Shown here: piece by piece, positions 16,638 to 26,063 of the stretch
How the letters are laid out: the number at the start of each line of letters is the position of its first letter
How positions within the stretch are numbered: position 1 is the stretch's first letter
Source of the DNA: an uncultured Lachnospiraceae bacterium
GTDB taxonomy: Bacteria; Bacillota; Clostridia; Lachnospirales; Lachnospiraceae
NCBI GenBank assembly: GCA_905199445.1
Contig: CAJKGK010000007.1
Span: 1-64,000 of the forward strand
Length of the DNA stretch: 64,000 bases
Reading direction: 5' to 3'
Program-made: the position numbers and the translations under genes
The notes under the pieces: model-generated
The model's input: the letters and a program-made list of their open reading frames with translations, nothing else
Database searches by the model: none
What the model was told of the DNA's origin: nothing

Positions 16638-19031
16638 ATGAGTGAAATTAATTATACATTACCCATTATTGCATTAAGAGGAATGACCATATTGCCGGAT
16701 ATGATTATTCATTTTGATGTGAACCGGAAAAAATCCATTGAGGCTTTGGAGGCGGCCATGGTGGATCAGCAAAATGTACTGCTTCTTACACAGCTGGACC
16801 CGGAGGTGGATGACCCGAAACTGTCAGATCTTTATAAGGTTGGCACGGTCGCAAAGGTGAAGCAGCTTGTAAAAATGCCTCAGGATACGATTCGCGTACT
16901 TGTTGAAGGTAAATTCAGGGCTAAACTGGATAATCTTATACAGGAGCGGCCGTATATGTCTGCAGAAGTAACGATTGTGGAGGATCACTGTGAGATTGAT
17001 CAGATTCATGAGGCTTCCATGTCAAGATATTTAAAAAATCTTCTGGGTGTTTATGCATCCATGAATAATCAGCTGAGTGCAGAGCTTGTCCGTAAGCTGG
17101 AAAATGAGTCTGATATTGTGGTATTGATTAATCAGCTTTGTGTCAATATTCCAATGGAGTATAGGGATCGCCAGCGTTTGCTGGAGGCTTTTGATATGGA
17201 TCAGCGCTTTGAAACTCTGGTGACGCTTTTATCTCAGGAAATAGAAATTATTCGTATTAACCGGGATATTCAGGCAAAAGTCAAGGAAAAGGTGGATAAA
17301 AGTCAGAAAGAATATATTCTCAGAGAACAGCTCAAAGTGATCCGCGAGGAACTGGGAGAAAATAACACTATTTCCGAGGCTGAGGAGTTTGAGAACGGTC
17401 TGAAAAAATTAAAGGCTTCTAAGTCAATTAAGGAAAAAATTCAGAAGGAGATTGACCGCTTTAAGGCTACAGGCAATAATCCTTCTGAAAACGGTGTGCT
17501 GAGAAGCTATATTGAAACCTTACTGGAAATGCCATGGAATAAAGGGGGCAGGGATAATCAGGATATCGATGCTGCCTTTGCCGTCCTTCAGGCAGATCAT
17601 TATGGCTTGCAGAAGGTAAAAGAACGTATTATAGAATATCTGGCGGTACGTCTGCTGGCAAAGAAAGGGGATGCGCCGATTCTGTGCCTTGTGGGCCCAC
17701 CGGGAACCGGAAAAACGTCTATTGCCAGATCGGTGGCCAGGGCACTAAATAAAGAATATGTGCGAATCAGCCTGGGCGGTGTCCATGATGAGGCGGAAAT
17801 TCGAGGGCACAGGAAAACTTATGTGGGAGCCATGCCGGGACGGATCGCGACTGCGTTGAGACAGGCCGGTGTCAATAATCCGGTGATGCTTCTGGATGAG
17901 GTGGATAAGATCGGCAATGATTATAAAGGCGATCCTTTTGCGGCGCTGCTGGAAGTTTTAGACAGCGAACAGAACAATAAGTTCAGGGACAATTATATTG
18001 AAATTCCGATTGACCTTTCCAATGTCTTTTTTATTGCCACAGCCAACACGGTATCAACCATTCCCCGTCCGCTTCTGGATCGTATGGAATTAATCGAGGT
18101 GAGCAGCTATACAGAAAATGAAAAGGTGCATATTGCCAGGGAACATCTGATTCCAAAGCAGCTGGAACGCCATGGGCTTGAGGCGGGTCAGATCTCCGTC
18201 AGCGACAAAGCCCTTGAAAAGGTCATTATGAATTATACCCGGGAAGCCGGCGTACGAAGTCTGGAACGGCGTATTGGCGATATTTGCAGAAAAAGTGCCA
18301 GATATCTTCTTGAGGAAACTCAGAAAACAGAGAAAAAGAAAACAGAGAAAAAGGGAAGTTCTAAGGCAGGCCAGACACTGACCGGAACGGATATTTCCGG
18401 AAAATGCATTAAGATTACGGAACGAAATCTGGAAAAGTATCTTGGAAAGCCTCAGTATACTTTTGATCTGGCCAATACAAAGGATGAGATCGGTATTGTC
18501 CGGGGCCTTGCATGGACAAGCGTTGGCGGTGATACACTGTCTATTGAGGTAAATGTATTGCCAGGCAGCGGTAAATTTGAGCTGACCGGACAGCTGGGGG
18601 ATGTGATGAAAGAATCTGCACGGGCCGGAATCAGCTATATTCGTTCTGTCAGCCCGGAATACGGTATCGATAAATCATTTTTTGAAACAAATGATATTCA
18701 TATTCATATTCCGGAAGGTGCAGTGCCAAAGGATGGTCCGTCTGCAGGAATTACCATGGCAACCGCCATGCTGTCTGCGATTATTAAGCAGCCTGTTCGC
18801 GCCGATGTGGCCATGACCGGTGAAATTACCTTAAGAGGCCGGGTTCTTCCCATCGGCGGCCTGAAGGAAAAGGTTCTGGCAGCCAAGATTGCAAAAATCA
18901 AAACGGTGATTGTCCCGGTGCAGAATCAAAAGGATATAGAGGAGCTGGAATCTGAAATTACAAATGGCATTGAAATCAAATATGCCCGCACAATGGAAGA
19001 TGTACTGGAGGTGGCGCTGTGCACGTTATAA
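16638..19031 (+). CDS. lon: ATP-dependent protease La (Lon)
   Basis: A 797-residue LonA-type protease. The N-terminal substrate-binding domain covers roughly residues 1-205. The AAA+ module has Walker A GPPGTGKT near 355 and Walker B VMLLDEVDKI near 417. The C-terminal protease domain has the dyad Ser702 (PKDGPSAG) and Lys745 (GGLKEK); their 43-residue spacing matches the E. coli enzyme. A Lys/Glu-rich insert (TQKTEKKKTEKKGSS) lies between the AAA+ and protease domains. It degrades misfolded and regulatory proteins. The last 13 nt overlap engB. Confidence 0.96.
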   Translation: MSEINYTLPIIALRGMTILPDMIIHFDVNRKKSIEALEAAMVDQQNVLLLTQLDPEVDDPKLSDLYKVGTVAKVKQLVKMPQDTIRVLVEGKFRAKLDNLIQERPYMSAEVTIVEDHCEIDQIHEASMSRYLKNLLGVYASMNNQLSAELVRKLENESDIVVLINQLCVNIPMEYRDRQRLLEAFDMDQRFETLVTLLSQEIEIIRINRDIQAKVKEKVDKSQKEYILREQLKVIREELGENNTISEAEEFENGLKKLKASKSIKEKIQKEIDRFKATGNNPSENGVLRSYIETLLEMPWNKGGRDNQDIDAAFAVLQADHYGLQKVKERIIEYLAVRLLAKKGDAPILCLVGPPGTGKTSIARSVARALNKEYVRISLGGVHDEAEIRGHRKTYVGAMPGRIATALRQAGVNNPVMLLDEVDKIGNDYKGDPFAALLEVLDSEQNNKFRDNYIEIPIDLSNVFFIATANTVSTIPRPLLDRMELIEVSSYTENEKVHIAREHLIPKQLERHGLEAGQISVSDKALEKVIMNYTREAGVRSLERRIGDICRKSARYLLEETQKTEKKKTEKKGSSKAGQTLTGTDISGKCIKITERNLEKYLGKPQYTFDLANTKDEIGIVRGLAWTSVGGDTLSIEVNVLPGSGKFELTGQLGDVMKESARAGISYIRSVSPEYGIDKSFFETNDIHIHIPEGAVPKDGPSAGITMATAMLSAIIKQPVRADVAMTGEITLRGRVLPIGGLKEKVLAAKIAKIKTVIVPVQNQKDIEELESEITNGIEIKYARTMEDVLEVALCTL

Positions 19032-19639
19032 AATCCGTGAATCTGGAAACCGTCTGTGGGATTACAAGCAAGCTCCCGGAAAATATTCATCCGGAGGTGG
19101 CCTTTGCGGGAAAATCTAATGTAGGCAAATCATCGCTGATTAATGCCCTTATGAACCGGAAAAGCTATGCCCGGACATCCCAGCAGCCGGGAAAAACTCA
19201 GACGATTAATTTTTACAATATTAACGATGAAGTTTATTTTGTGGACCTGCCAGGTTATGGGTATGCTAAAGTGTCCACTGAAATTAAGGCCAAATGGGGA
19301 CGGATGATTGAAAATTATCTGCGAAAATCTCCCAACCTTCGTCTTGTTTTCCTGCTCATTGATATTCGTCATGAACCATCGGAAAATGATAAGCACATGT
19401 ATTCCTGGATTGTCGAAAATGGTTTTTATCCGGTCATTGTGGCAACCAAAATGGATAAGCTTAACCGAAGCCAGATCCAAAAGCATGTGAAAATGGTAAA
19501 AAACGGCCTTCATGTGGCCGAAGGGACACCGATTGTTCCTTTTTCTGCATTGACCAAGCAGGGCCGGGATGAGATCTGGGAACTGATTGAGACGTATGCA
19601 CTGACCGATGAAGGTGGAGAAGCTGGCGAAGAACAATAA
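19019..19639 (+). CDS. engB: Ribosome biogenesis GTPase YsxC/EngB
   Basis: A 206-residue TRAFAC GTPase needed for 50S subunit assembly. G1 GKSNVGKSS lies near residue 28, G3 DLPGYG near 76, G4 TKMD near 141 and the G5 region SAL near 174. The GTG at 19019 follows GGAGGTGG inside the lon coding sequence, so the genes overlap by 13 nt and translation is likely coupled. The lon-ysxC order is conserved in many Firmicutes. Confidence 0.95.
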   Translation: MHVIKSVNLETVCGITSKLPENIHPEVAFAGKSNVGKSSLINALMNRKSYARTSQQPGKTQTINFYNINDEVYFVDLPGYGYAKVSTEIKAKWGRMIENYLRKSPNLRLVFLLIDIRHEPSENDKHMYSWIVENGFYPVIVATKMDKLNRSQIQKHVKMVKNGLHVAEGTPIVPFSALTKQGRDEIWELIETYALTDEGGEAGEEQ

Positions 19640-19679
19640 TTTTTAGTCTAAAAAGAGAATTTGGGGAGGAAGTCAGAGG

Positions 19680-20936
19680 ATGCATACAGTTTTAACGGTA
19701 AAAGGGACAAAGTTTTTAATTAACGGAGAACTGACTTACAGTGAGATTGAGAAGTGCCCCCAAAATTACAGGGGCCTTTTGATGAATGCCAGATTTATTC
19801 AGGGCATTTTTGATGATGCCCTGGATGTGCGCAGATTTAACCGTTTTGGACGGATTTTTAATCCATGGCAGAATACAAAGGATTTGATAGAGGCGCTGCC
19901 CTTGTGGTATGACTGGGGATTAAGATGCATTACTGTTGGGTTTCAGGGAGGCGGGCCTTGTTTTACCATCGACAGCCAGACCATCGATAATAATCCTTAC
20001 AGTGCGGATGGCTGTTGTATCGATGCGGGGTATCTGAGCCGGATGCAATCTATTATAGAGGCCGCAGATCGAATGGGAATGATTGTGATTGTCAGCTGTT
20101 TTTATGGACCGCAGACCCGCTTTTTAAAGGATGACCAGGCTGTAATTGAGGCTGTTAAAACAACGGCAAACTGGCTGAGGGATCAGAAATTTACCAATGT
20201 GATGATGGAGATTGCCAATGAACATGACATAGAGCCTTACAAAATCCACCCTATTCTTTACAATGACCGTGGAGTTGCCCAGTTGATTGAGATTGCCAGG
20301 CGGGAATCTGGCGGCCTGCTTATCGGATGCAGCAGTACGGGGGCCTATTTTTCACCGGAAATTCCCATGGCTTCGGATGTGATTCTGATTCACGGAAATA
20401 ATATGTCACGGCAGGTATTTTACAATCAGATTCGGCAGGTGAGGGCCGCAGCGCCAGATAAGCCAATACTGTGCAATGAAGATTCACAGGCGTTAAGCAA
20501 TATGCAGGTGGCCTTAGATTGTGGTGTGTCCTGGGGCTATTATAATAATATGACCAAGCAGGAGCCGCCCACAATATGGGGGATTAAAAATGCAGAAGAT
20601 CAGTTCTTTGCAGCCCGAATGGCTGAAAGCCTGGGAATCAGAGAAAATCAGTACTCGTTCGTGCAGTGTTTTGAGATCCAGGGATTAGATGATGAGTTAT
20701 GGGAAGGCAGACGGTGGCTTCGTCTGGCCTGTATGTATCCTGAAAATGTGGCCAGCGTGGCCTGGTATAGAAATGGTGAATTTATGGACATGGCCTATGA
20801 TGCTCCGTTTTCCATAAACTATTTATTTAACTGGCTGCAAATGCCGGTACAGGGAATTAAAAAAGGCGAAAAGATCAGGGCCGTGATTCGGCTGACCAGC
20901 GGTCAGACAATTGTCAAAGAGGAAACGGCAGGCTAA
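19680..20936 (+). CDS. GH5-like TIM-barrel glycoside hydrolase, cytosolic
   Basis: A 418-residue protein resembling the cellulase/GH5 clan. The probable acid/base Glu is in MMEIANEHD near residue 182 and the probable nucleophile Glu in PILCNEDSQ near 266, at the ends of barrel strands. It begins TVKGTKFLINGELTYSEIEK, a small beta leader common in such barrels. There is no signal peptide, so any substrate would be intracellular or the enzyme may serve another role. It follows engB by 40 nt with GGGGAGGA and is followed by glycerate kinase. Exact family and substrate are uncertain. Confidence 0.65.
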   Translation: MHTVLTVKGTKFLINGELTYSEIEKCPQNYRGLLMNARFIQGIFDDALDVRRFNRFGRIFNPWQNTKDLIEALPLWYDWGLRCITVGFQGGGPCFTIDSQTIDNNPYSADGCCIDAGYLSRMQSIIEAADRMGMIVIVSCFYGPQTRFLKDDQAVIEAVKTTANWLRDQKFTNVMMEIANEHDIEPYKIHPILYNDRGVAQLIEIARRESGGLLIGCSSTGAYFSPEIPMASDVILIHGNNMSRQVFYNQIRQVRAAAPDKPILCNEDSQALSNMQVALDCGVSWGYYNNMTKQEPPTIWGIKNAEDQFFAARMAESLGIRENQYSFVQCFEIQGLDDELWEGRRWLRLACMYPENVASVAWYRNGEFMDMAYDAPFSINYLFNWLQMPVQGIKKGEKIRAVIRLTSGQTIVKEETAG

Positions 20937-20958
20937 ATCAAGGAGGATGGTGAATAAA

Positions 20959-22098
20959 ATGAAGGTGGTTGTGGCTATAGACTCTTTTAAAGGAAGTCTT
21001 TCTTCAATGGATGCCGGTCTGGCGGCTCGTGAGGGGATTTTAAGGGCAGTTCCTGATGCGCAGGTAACGATCTGTCCACTGGCCGATGGGGGAGAGGGAA
21101 CCGTTTTGGCACTCACACAAGGTATGGGCGGACAGCTGCAGCGTGTGTCTGTTACCGGACCGCTGGGAGCGCCGGTTATGGCCGAGTATGGGATGATTCA
21201 TAATGGGACAACGGCTGTGATTGAGATGGCTGCGGCTGCGGGGATGACACTGGTGCCGCCGGAAAAATTAAATCCCATGGAGACAACCACCTTTGGTGTA
21301 GGCGAACTGATTCGGGATGCCATTCACAGAGGGTGTCGGAATTTTATTGTGGGTATTGGCGGAAGTGCAACCAATGACGGTGGTGTGGGTATGCTTCAGG
21401 CGCTGGGGTTTAATTTTTTGGACGCCCAGGGCCGTGAGATTTCCAGAGGGGCTAAAGGGCTTAAAGATTTGCGGGCCATCCACACCAAAAATGTGCTTCC
21501 ACAGCTTGCCCAGTGTTCGTTTCGAATTGCCTGTGATGTGAAAAATCCGCTTTGCAAAGCCCGGGGATGCAGTGCTGTTTTTGGCCCTCAAAAGGGGGCG
21601 GATGCGCAGATGATTGCGCATATGGATGCCTGGATGGCCGACTATGCCAAGCTTGCCAGGACCTGCTGCGGGCAGGATTATTCCAATGATCCGGGTGCCG
21701 GCGCCGCCGGGGGCCTGGGTTTTGCCTTTCTGGCTTTTACTAATGCAGTTTTGGAGTCAGGCATACAGATTGTGATGGAAGAGACTGGCATGGCACAGGC
21801 GATTTGTCAGGCAGATCTGGTTTTAACCGGAGAAGGCAGACTGGATGGTCAGACAGCCATGGGCAAGGCCCCTGTGGGGGTCGCTGCGCTGGCTAAGAAA
21901 TATGGTAAAACCGTATTAGCGGTAGCCGGGAGTGTAACCCGGGATGCAAAAGACTGTAACAAAAAAGGCATTGATGCCTTTTTCCCCATCATCCGAGGCG
22001 TATGCACACTGACAGAGGCCATGGCACCTGAAAATGCCCGTGCCAATATGGCGGATACCACGGAGCAGATTTTCAGGCTGCTGAGCCAGGGCTTTTAA
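20959..22098 (+). CDS. Glycerate kinase (GlxK/GarK family)
   Basis: A 379-residue kinase that phosphorylates glycerate, giving 2- or 3-phosphoglycerate. Characteristic stretches are DSFKGSLSSMDAG near residue 8, CPLADGGEGT near 40, VGIGGSATNDGGVGML near 130 and DLVLTGEGRLDGQT near 280. The ATG at 20959 is used because AGGAGG (20941-20946) lies 12 nt upstream; in-frame starts nearer to it leave no room for the ribosome. It overlaps nothing and follows the GH5-like gene by 22 nt, so the two form a pair. It converges with the DUF4364 gene, only 8 nt away. Confidence 0.9.
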   Translation: MKVVVAIDSFKGSLSSMDAGLAAREGILRAVPDAQVTICPLADGGEGTVLALTQGMGGQLQRVSVTGPLGAPVMAEYGMIHNGTTAVIEMAAAAGMTLVPPEKLNPMETTTFGVGELIRDAIHRGCRNFIVGIGGSATNDGGVGMLQALGFNFLDAQGREISRGAKGLKDLRAIHTKNVLPQLAQCSFRIACDVKNPLCKARGCSAVFGPQKGADAQMIAHMDAWMADYAKLARTCCGQDYSNDPGAGAAGGLGFAFLAFTNAVLESGIQIVMEETGMAQAICQADLVLTGEGRLDGQTAMGKAPVGVAALAKKYGKTVLAVAGSVTRDAKDCNKKGIDAFFPIIRGVCTLTEAMAPENARANMADTTEQIFRLLSQGF

Positions 22099-22106
22099 GC
22101 TGGGTT

Positions 22107-22625
22107 CTATTTCATCATCAGTGTATTAATCAGCCATGCATACACATCCGCATTTCTTTTTCGCCAGTTATCACAGATGGCAATGGCCTGATCCTTTGTG
22201 GCTACACTCAGAGAAAGGGACAAAAGAACCTGGTGTTTTTCGTGGACTTCACACTTTACCATGAACAGATCCGGTTTTTCCTGATAGTAATCGGCAATGA
22301 TTTCATTTTCAGAACGAAGCTTATATTTATGGTTTTTCAAAAAAATATCGATATCCGTGCGGATGGCTTCCGGGATATTTTTACCAAAAAATTCCAGAGT
22401 TTCCTGGCCGGCTGGCGTAATCGTATAATGAGAGCTGTTGCGAATCTGCTTAACCCTGATAAACTCTGCATCGGAAAGCTCGGAGAATACCTGCTGCAGC
22501 GTAAAATAATTGGTATACCCTTTATCCAGAATAAATTCGGAGATCTGGGAATTGGTCAGGGGAAAATCAACTTTTTCAAGCATATATAAAACAATCAGCT
22601 TATAGGTCGTTAATGCGTCCGTCAC
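22107..22625 (-). CDS. DUF4364 family protein
   Basis: A 172-residue protein of the DUF4364 family, widespread in Clostridia. The N-terminal 70 residues look like a winged-helix module (LTNSQISEFILDKGYTNYFTLQQVFSELSDAEFI, then SSHYTITPAGQETLEFF). It may therefore be a transcription factor, but no target is known. The GTG at 22625 is chosen because AAAGGAG lies 8 nt upstream; a GTG three codons earlier abuts that site. It lies 18 nt after the radical SAM gene and likely belongs to the malic enzyme operon. Confidence 0.82.
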   Translation of the reverse strand: MTDALTTYKLIVLYMLEKVDFPLTNSQISEFILDKGYTNYFTLQQVFSELSDAEFIRVKQIRNSSHYTITPAGQETLEFFGKNIPEAIRTDIDIFLKNHKYKLRSENEIIADYYQEKPDLFMVKCEVHEKHQVLLSLSLSVATKDQAIAICDNWRKRNADVYAWLINTLMMK

Positions 22626-22643
22626 AAAAAGCACTCCTTTCGA

Positions 22644-23666
22644 TTACAGTTTATAGGTATGGTTCAGATCAGCAGCGGTAAACAGCCGTCCCTGCCAGGT
22701 GTGCCGTACTTTGAATTCGTGATGAATATAATTGAGCACATATTTTTTATGACCGCTCCACTGTGGCGCAATCAAAAGATTTTTAGGGCCATCACCGGTA
22801 ATTCTGTGGACAACGACCTCAGGCGGCAGCACTTCAATGCAGTGGATGAGAATATCTGTGTATTCCTCCAGTGTTAAAACGTGAAAATGTTTTTGCCGGT
22901 AATCCAGGGCAAGGTCGGTATTTTTCAGCACATGAAGCAGCTGAGGCTTGATGCCCTGAATCTTTTTGCCTGCCAGATAACGATGGGTTTCCAGCATATC
23001 TTCCGGCGTTTCTGAGGGAAGGCCCAGAATTGTGTGGATAATGGTATCCAGTCCGGCAGCATTCAGACGATCAAGGGCTGCCTCAAAACAGGAGAGGGGA
23101 TAGCCCCGGCGAATATATGCTGCCGTTTTTTCATGGATGGTCTGCAGACCCAGCTCTACCCATACCGGCTTGGACCTGTTTAGATCAGCCAGCAGGCCAA
23201 TGACATCTTCGCTAAGACAGTCCGGGCGGGTGGCAATGGAAATCCCTACAATATCCGGATGGTTTAAGGCTTCCATATACAGCCGTTTCAGATGATCCAC
23301 AGGCGCATAGGTGTTGGTATAGGCCTGAAAATATGCAACATACCGGTTACCTGTATTTTTGTTTCTCAGCAGAGCCTTCCCTTCTTCGATCTGATCGGCA
23401 ATGCGTTTGGTTCGTGAGGCTGCAAAATCTCCTGAACCGCCTGCGCTGCAGAAAATACAGCCGCTCTGTCCCAGGGTACCGTCACGGTTGGGGCAGGTGA
23501 AGCCGCCGTCAATGGCCAGCTTGTAAACTTTCTGGCCAAAGACAGATTTCATATGATAATCCAGGGAATGATAAGGTTTACCATTCCATGAAAGGGGAAT
23601 CGGGGCCCTGTTTTTGCGGGCAGGACTGGCTGCAAAAACAGGGGCAGCGGTATTTGGGACTGTCAT
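22644..23666 (-). CDS. TIGR01212-type radical SAM protein (YtqA/YhcC-like)
   Basis: A 340-residue radical SAM enzyme. The cluster-binding cysteines lie in FTCPNRDGTLGQSGCIFCS at about residues 57-75. SAM-binding and barrel motifs follow (GISIATRPDCLS, WVELGLQTIHEKT, IHTILGLPSETPEDM). The family is conserved but its substrate is not established; related proteins act on tRNA. Its ATG overlaps the malic enzyme stop as ATGA, so translation is probably coupled. No strong ribosome site of its own is visible. Confidence 0.87.
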   Translation of the reverse strand: MTVPNTAAPVFAASPARKNRAPIPLSWNGKPYHSLDYHMKSVFGQKVYKLAIDGGFTCPNRDGTLGQSGCIFCSAGGSGDFAASRTKRIADQIEEGKALLRNKNTGNRYVAYFQAYTNTYAPVDHLKRLYMEALNHPDIVGISIATRPDCLSEDVIGLLADLNRSKPVWVELGLQTIHEKTAAYIRRGYPLSCFEAALDRLNAAGLDTIIHTILGLPSETPEDMLETHRYLAGKKIQGIKPQLLHVLKNTDLALDYRQKHFHVLTLEEYTDILIHCIEVLPPEVVVHRITGDGPKNLLIAPQWSGHKKYVLNYIHHEFKVRHTWQGRLFTAADLNHTYKL

Positions 23667-24814
23667 CGGATATGATCTTTGACAGCCTGGCTTACTGCTT
23701 CTACAGCACGGGGATCAAAAGCATAAGGCATGATATTATCTTCATTTAATGCATCATCGGAAACAAGCTGGGCCAGAGCGGTAGCAGCAGCCAGCTTCAT
23801 CTCCTCTGTAATCTGTTTTGCTCTGCCTTCAAGCGCGCCTTTAAAAATTCCGGGAAAAGCCACCACATTATTGATCTGGTTTGGAAAATCACTGCGTCCT
23901 GTGCCGACAACCCTGGCACCGGCGGCTTTGGCCACATCCGGCATGATTTCAGGTACAGGATTGGCCATGGCAAAAATAATGGCGTCTTTGTTCATGGAAG
24001 CAACCATTTCCGGTGTTACAATGTTGGGGGCCGACACACCGATGAAAATATCAGCGCCCTTTAAAGCATCGGCCAGGGTGCCTGTTTTCTTTTCCAGATT
24101 TGTTACTTCACACATTTTTTTCTGCATCCAGTTCAGGCCTTCGTAGGCTTCGGAAATGATGCCGAACCGGTCGCACATGGTAATATGTTCAAATCCATAG
24201 GTAAGCAGAAGCTTTGTAATGGCAATACCTGCGGAACCTGCGCCGTTGACTACAATTTTGCAGTCAGACTTTTTCTTTCCAGTGACACGCAGCGCATTGA
24301 TCACACCGGCCAGGACAACAATGGCCGTACCGTGCTGATCATCATGGAAAACAGGAATATCCAGCAGTTCTTTTAAACGTTCTTCGATTTCAAAACATCT
24401 TGGTGCGGAAATATCTTCAAGATTGATGCCGCCAAAGGCCGGGGCAATATTGACCACGGTTTTAATGATTTCTTCTGTGTCCTGAGTGTCAAGGCAGATC
24501 GGGAAGGCATTGACACCGCCGAATTCCTTGAAAAGAACAGCCTTTCCTTCCATTACCGGCATGGCTGCCAAAGGTCCGATATTGCCAAGACCTAAAACCG
24601 CACTTCCGTCGGAAACAACGGCAACAGTGCTGGATTTAATCGTATACTTATAAGCAGTGTCAGGATCCTGGGCGATGACCTTACACGGTTCGGCTACACC
24701 TGGTGTATAGGCCAGAGCCAGATCCTCGCGGCTTTTTACGGAACATTTTGGTGTTGTTTCAAGCTTTCCGTTCCATTCCTCGTGGAGCATTAAAGCCTTT
24801 TCACTGTTTGTCAT
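23663..24814 (-). CDS. Malic enzyme (malate dehydrogenase, decarboxylating)
   Basis: A 383-residue short-form malic enzyme that converts malate to pyruvate and CO2 with NAD(P). Motifs are YTPGVAEPCKVIAQDP near residue 36, DDQHGTAIVVLAGVINAL near 157 and the nucleotide-binding VVNGAGSAGIAITKLL near 186. MANPVPEIMPD lies near 280. There is no C-terminal phosphotransacetylase-like domain, so it is the compact bacterial type. It heads a minus-strand operon with the radical SAM and DUF4364 genes. Confidence 0.93.
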   Translation of the reverse strand: MTNSEKALMLHEEWNGKLETTPKCSVKSREDLALAYTPGVAEPCKVIAQDPDTAYKYTIKSSTVAVVSDGSAVLGLGNIGPLAAMPVMEGKAVLFKEFGGVNAFPICLDTQDTEEIIKTVVNIAPAFGGINLEDISAPRCFEIEERLKELLDIPVFHDDQHGTAIVVLAGVINALRVTGKKKSDCKIVVNGAGSAGIAITKLLLTYGFEHITMCDRFGIISEAYEGLNWMQKKMCEVTNLEKKTGTLADALKGADIFIGVSAPNIVTPEMVASMNKDAIIFAMANPVPEIMPDVAKAAGARVVGTGRSDFPNQINNVVAFPGIFKGALEGRAKQITEEMKLAAATALAQLVSDDALNEDNIMPYAFDPRAVEAVSQAVKDHIR

Positions 24815-24941
24815 GACTGATCATCCTTTTCTTTGATTTGTTATATTTGCTGGTCTATTGCAACCATCAAAAGTCTGTTTTCGCTTTATTTTATCATAGA
24901 ATTTCCGGAGTGGCAATAAAAGGGGAAGCAGGAAAACAATA

Positions 24942-25589
24942 TTATTTAAAATGGGAAAACTTTCTGATCCATTGACCGGAAAATGCCACCACGCGTCCTG
25001 TAAAAATCATGGACAGTATGGTCCCTATACCGATTCCGATGATGTGCCCCGCAAAGCACAGGCTGATGATGACCGATAGGACAAGACATGAAAAATCGAA
25101 AATATTTTTTCCTAATCCAAAGCCTTTGTTTAGTTTTTGCCCGATAACGTTGGCCAGGCCGTCTGCGGGATTGGGGATGATTTCCATGCCTACGGTGAGT
25201 GCGGCACCGATGCCGGTGAGTATAATGGCCAGAAAAAGGATAAGTATGCGTCCAAAGGCAGGTGTGACAGCGGGGATCATGCGGTCAAAAATATCAATAA
25301 AAAAACTGGTCACAAGGCTCATGACAATCTGGAGCAGCTGATAAATTTTAAAATCTTTTCTCAGCAGAAGAATCTGGATCATGACCAGTATTGTATAGAA
25401 AATAAAGGTCATGGTTCCCAGATTTAGATGCCATATTTGTGAGATATTATAAGGAATCGAGATAATCGGGGACACACCTAATCCGGTTTTAGTGTTTAGA
25501 GTAATGCCCAATGCCAGGATAATTAATCCAATGCTGTAAATGGCCAGGCGGCCGGATAAGGTCAGGGTAGATTTCTGATGTACATTCAT
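24942..25589 (-). CDS. YczE/YitT-like integral membrane protein
   Basis: A 215-residue membrane protein with five or six hydrophobic segments. Features of the YczE/YyaS group are LGITLNTKTGLGVSPIISIPYNIS near residue 25 and the second-half stretch IPNPADGLANVIGQKLNKGFGLGKNIFD. The function is unknown. The ATG at 25589 is used because AAAGGACG lies about 9 nt upstream; an upstream in-frame start at 25658 adds a poorly conserved extension. It is transcribed leftward, away from the accessory region. Confidence 0.75.
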   Translation of the reverse strand: MNVHQKSTLTLSGRLAIYSIGLIILALGITLNTKTGLGVSPIISIPYNISQIWHLNLGTMTFIFYTILVMIQILLLRKDFKIYQLLQIVMSLVTSFFIDIFDRMIPAVTPAFGRILILFLAIILTGIGAALTVGMEIIPNPADGLANVIGQKLNKGFGLGKNIFDFSCLVLSVIISLCFAGHIIGIGIGTILSMIFTGRVVAFSGQWIRKFSHFK

Positions 25590-25730
25590 TGTCAACGTCC
25601 TTTCAAATTCTGTTGTGATCGTCTTATATACTGTGCCTGTTATAAAAACAGGAGACAACAGAATTATTATACTATAAATGCCGATTTTTTTAAATAGAAG
25701 GGCGCTTTAAACGATATAATGTGATGATGA

Positions 25731-25753
25731 CCCTTTGGATATGGTTCAAAGGG
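25731..25753. repeat. Small perfect hairpin in the 25.6-26.3 kb intergenic region
   Basis: CCCTTTG (25731-25737) pairs with CAAAGGG (25747-25753) around a 9-nt loop. The surrounding A+T-rich stretch 25754-25940 shows no convincing gene on either strand. Confidence 0.5.
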
Positions 25754-25942
25754 CAAGAGTTGCACTTTGGAAAAACATTAAACAAAGATTTGAAATTCTT
25801 CAAAATTTTCAAACATTTTATCTTGAAATATAAAAGATATATTTTCTTTGCATTCTTCAGCATTAGCAGGCAAAACACAAGGTCCCATTGTATATTGTTT
25901 TCTCTCGTATAAAAATTTAATAAGAGCAAAAGCCATATAAAT

Positions 25943-25980
25943 CTTTTCAAACACAAATATTTCTATTTGTCTTTGAAAAG
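25943..25980. repeat. 38-bp interrupted palindrome
   Basis: CTTTTCAAA, C, ACAAATA, TTTC, TATTTGT, C, TTTGAAAAG: arms of 9 and 7 bp match perfectly, with one C-C mismatch between them. No T run follows, so it is not a standard terminator. A TATAAT at 25989-25994 follows, with a possible -35 (TTGTCT) inside the right arm, which suggests an operator. Confidence 0.65.
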
Positions 25981-26063
25981 CTAACTGCTATAATGGTAAA
26001 TAGAATGTTTAGAGTATATTTTGAAGAAACGAGTAGTCGCAGGAGGGAATGGCGTGAACTGGT

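Noticed and set aside
25690..25956. 88-residue minus-strand frame and its plus-strand counterpart in the A+T-rich gap
   Set aside because: Low-complexity Leu/Lys/Phe content from A+T-rich DNA, no convincing ribosome site, and no family likeness.
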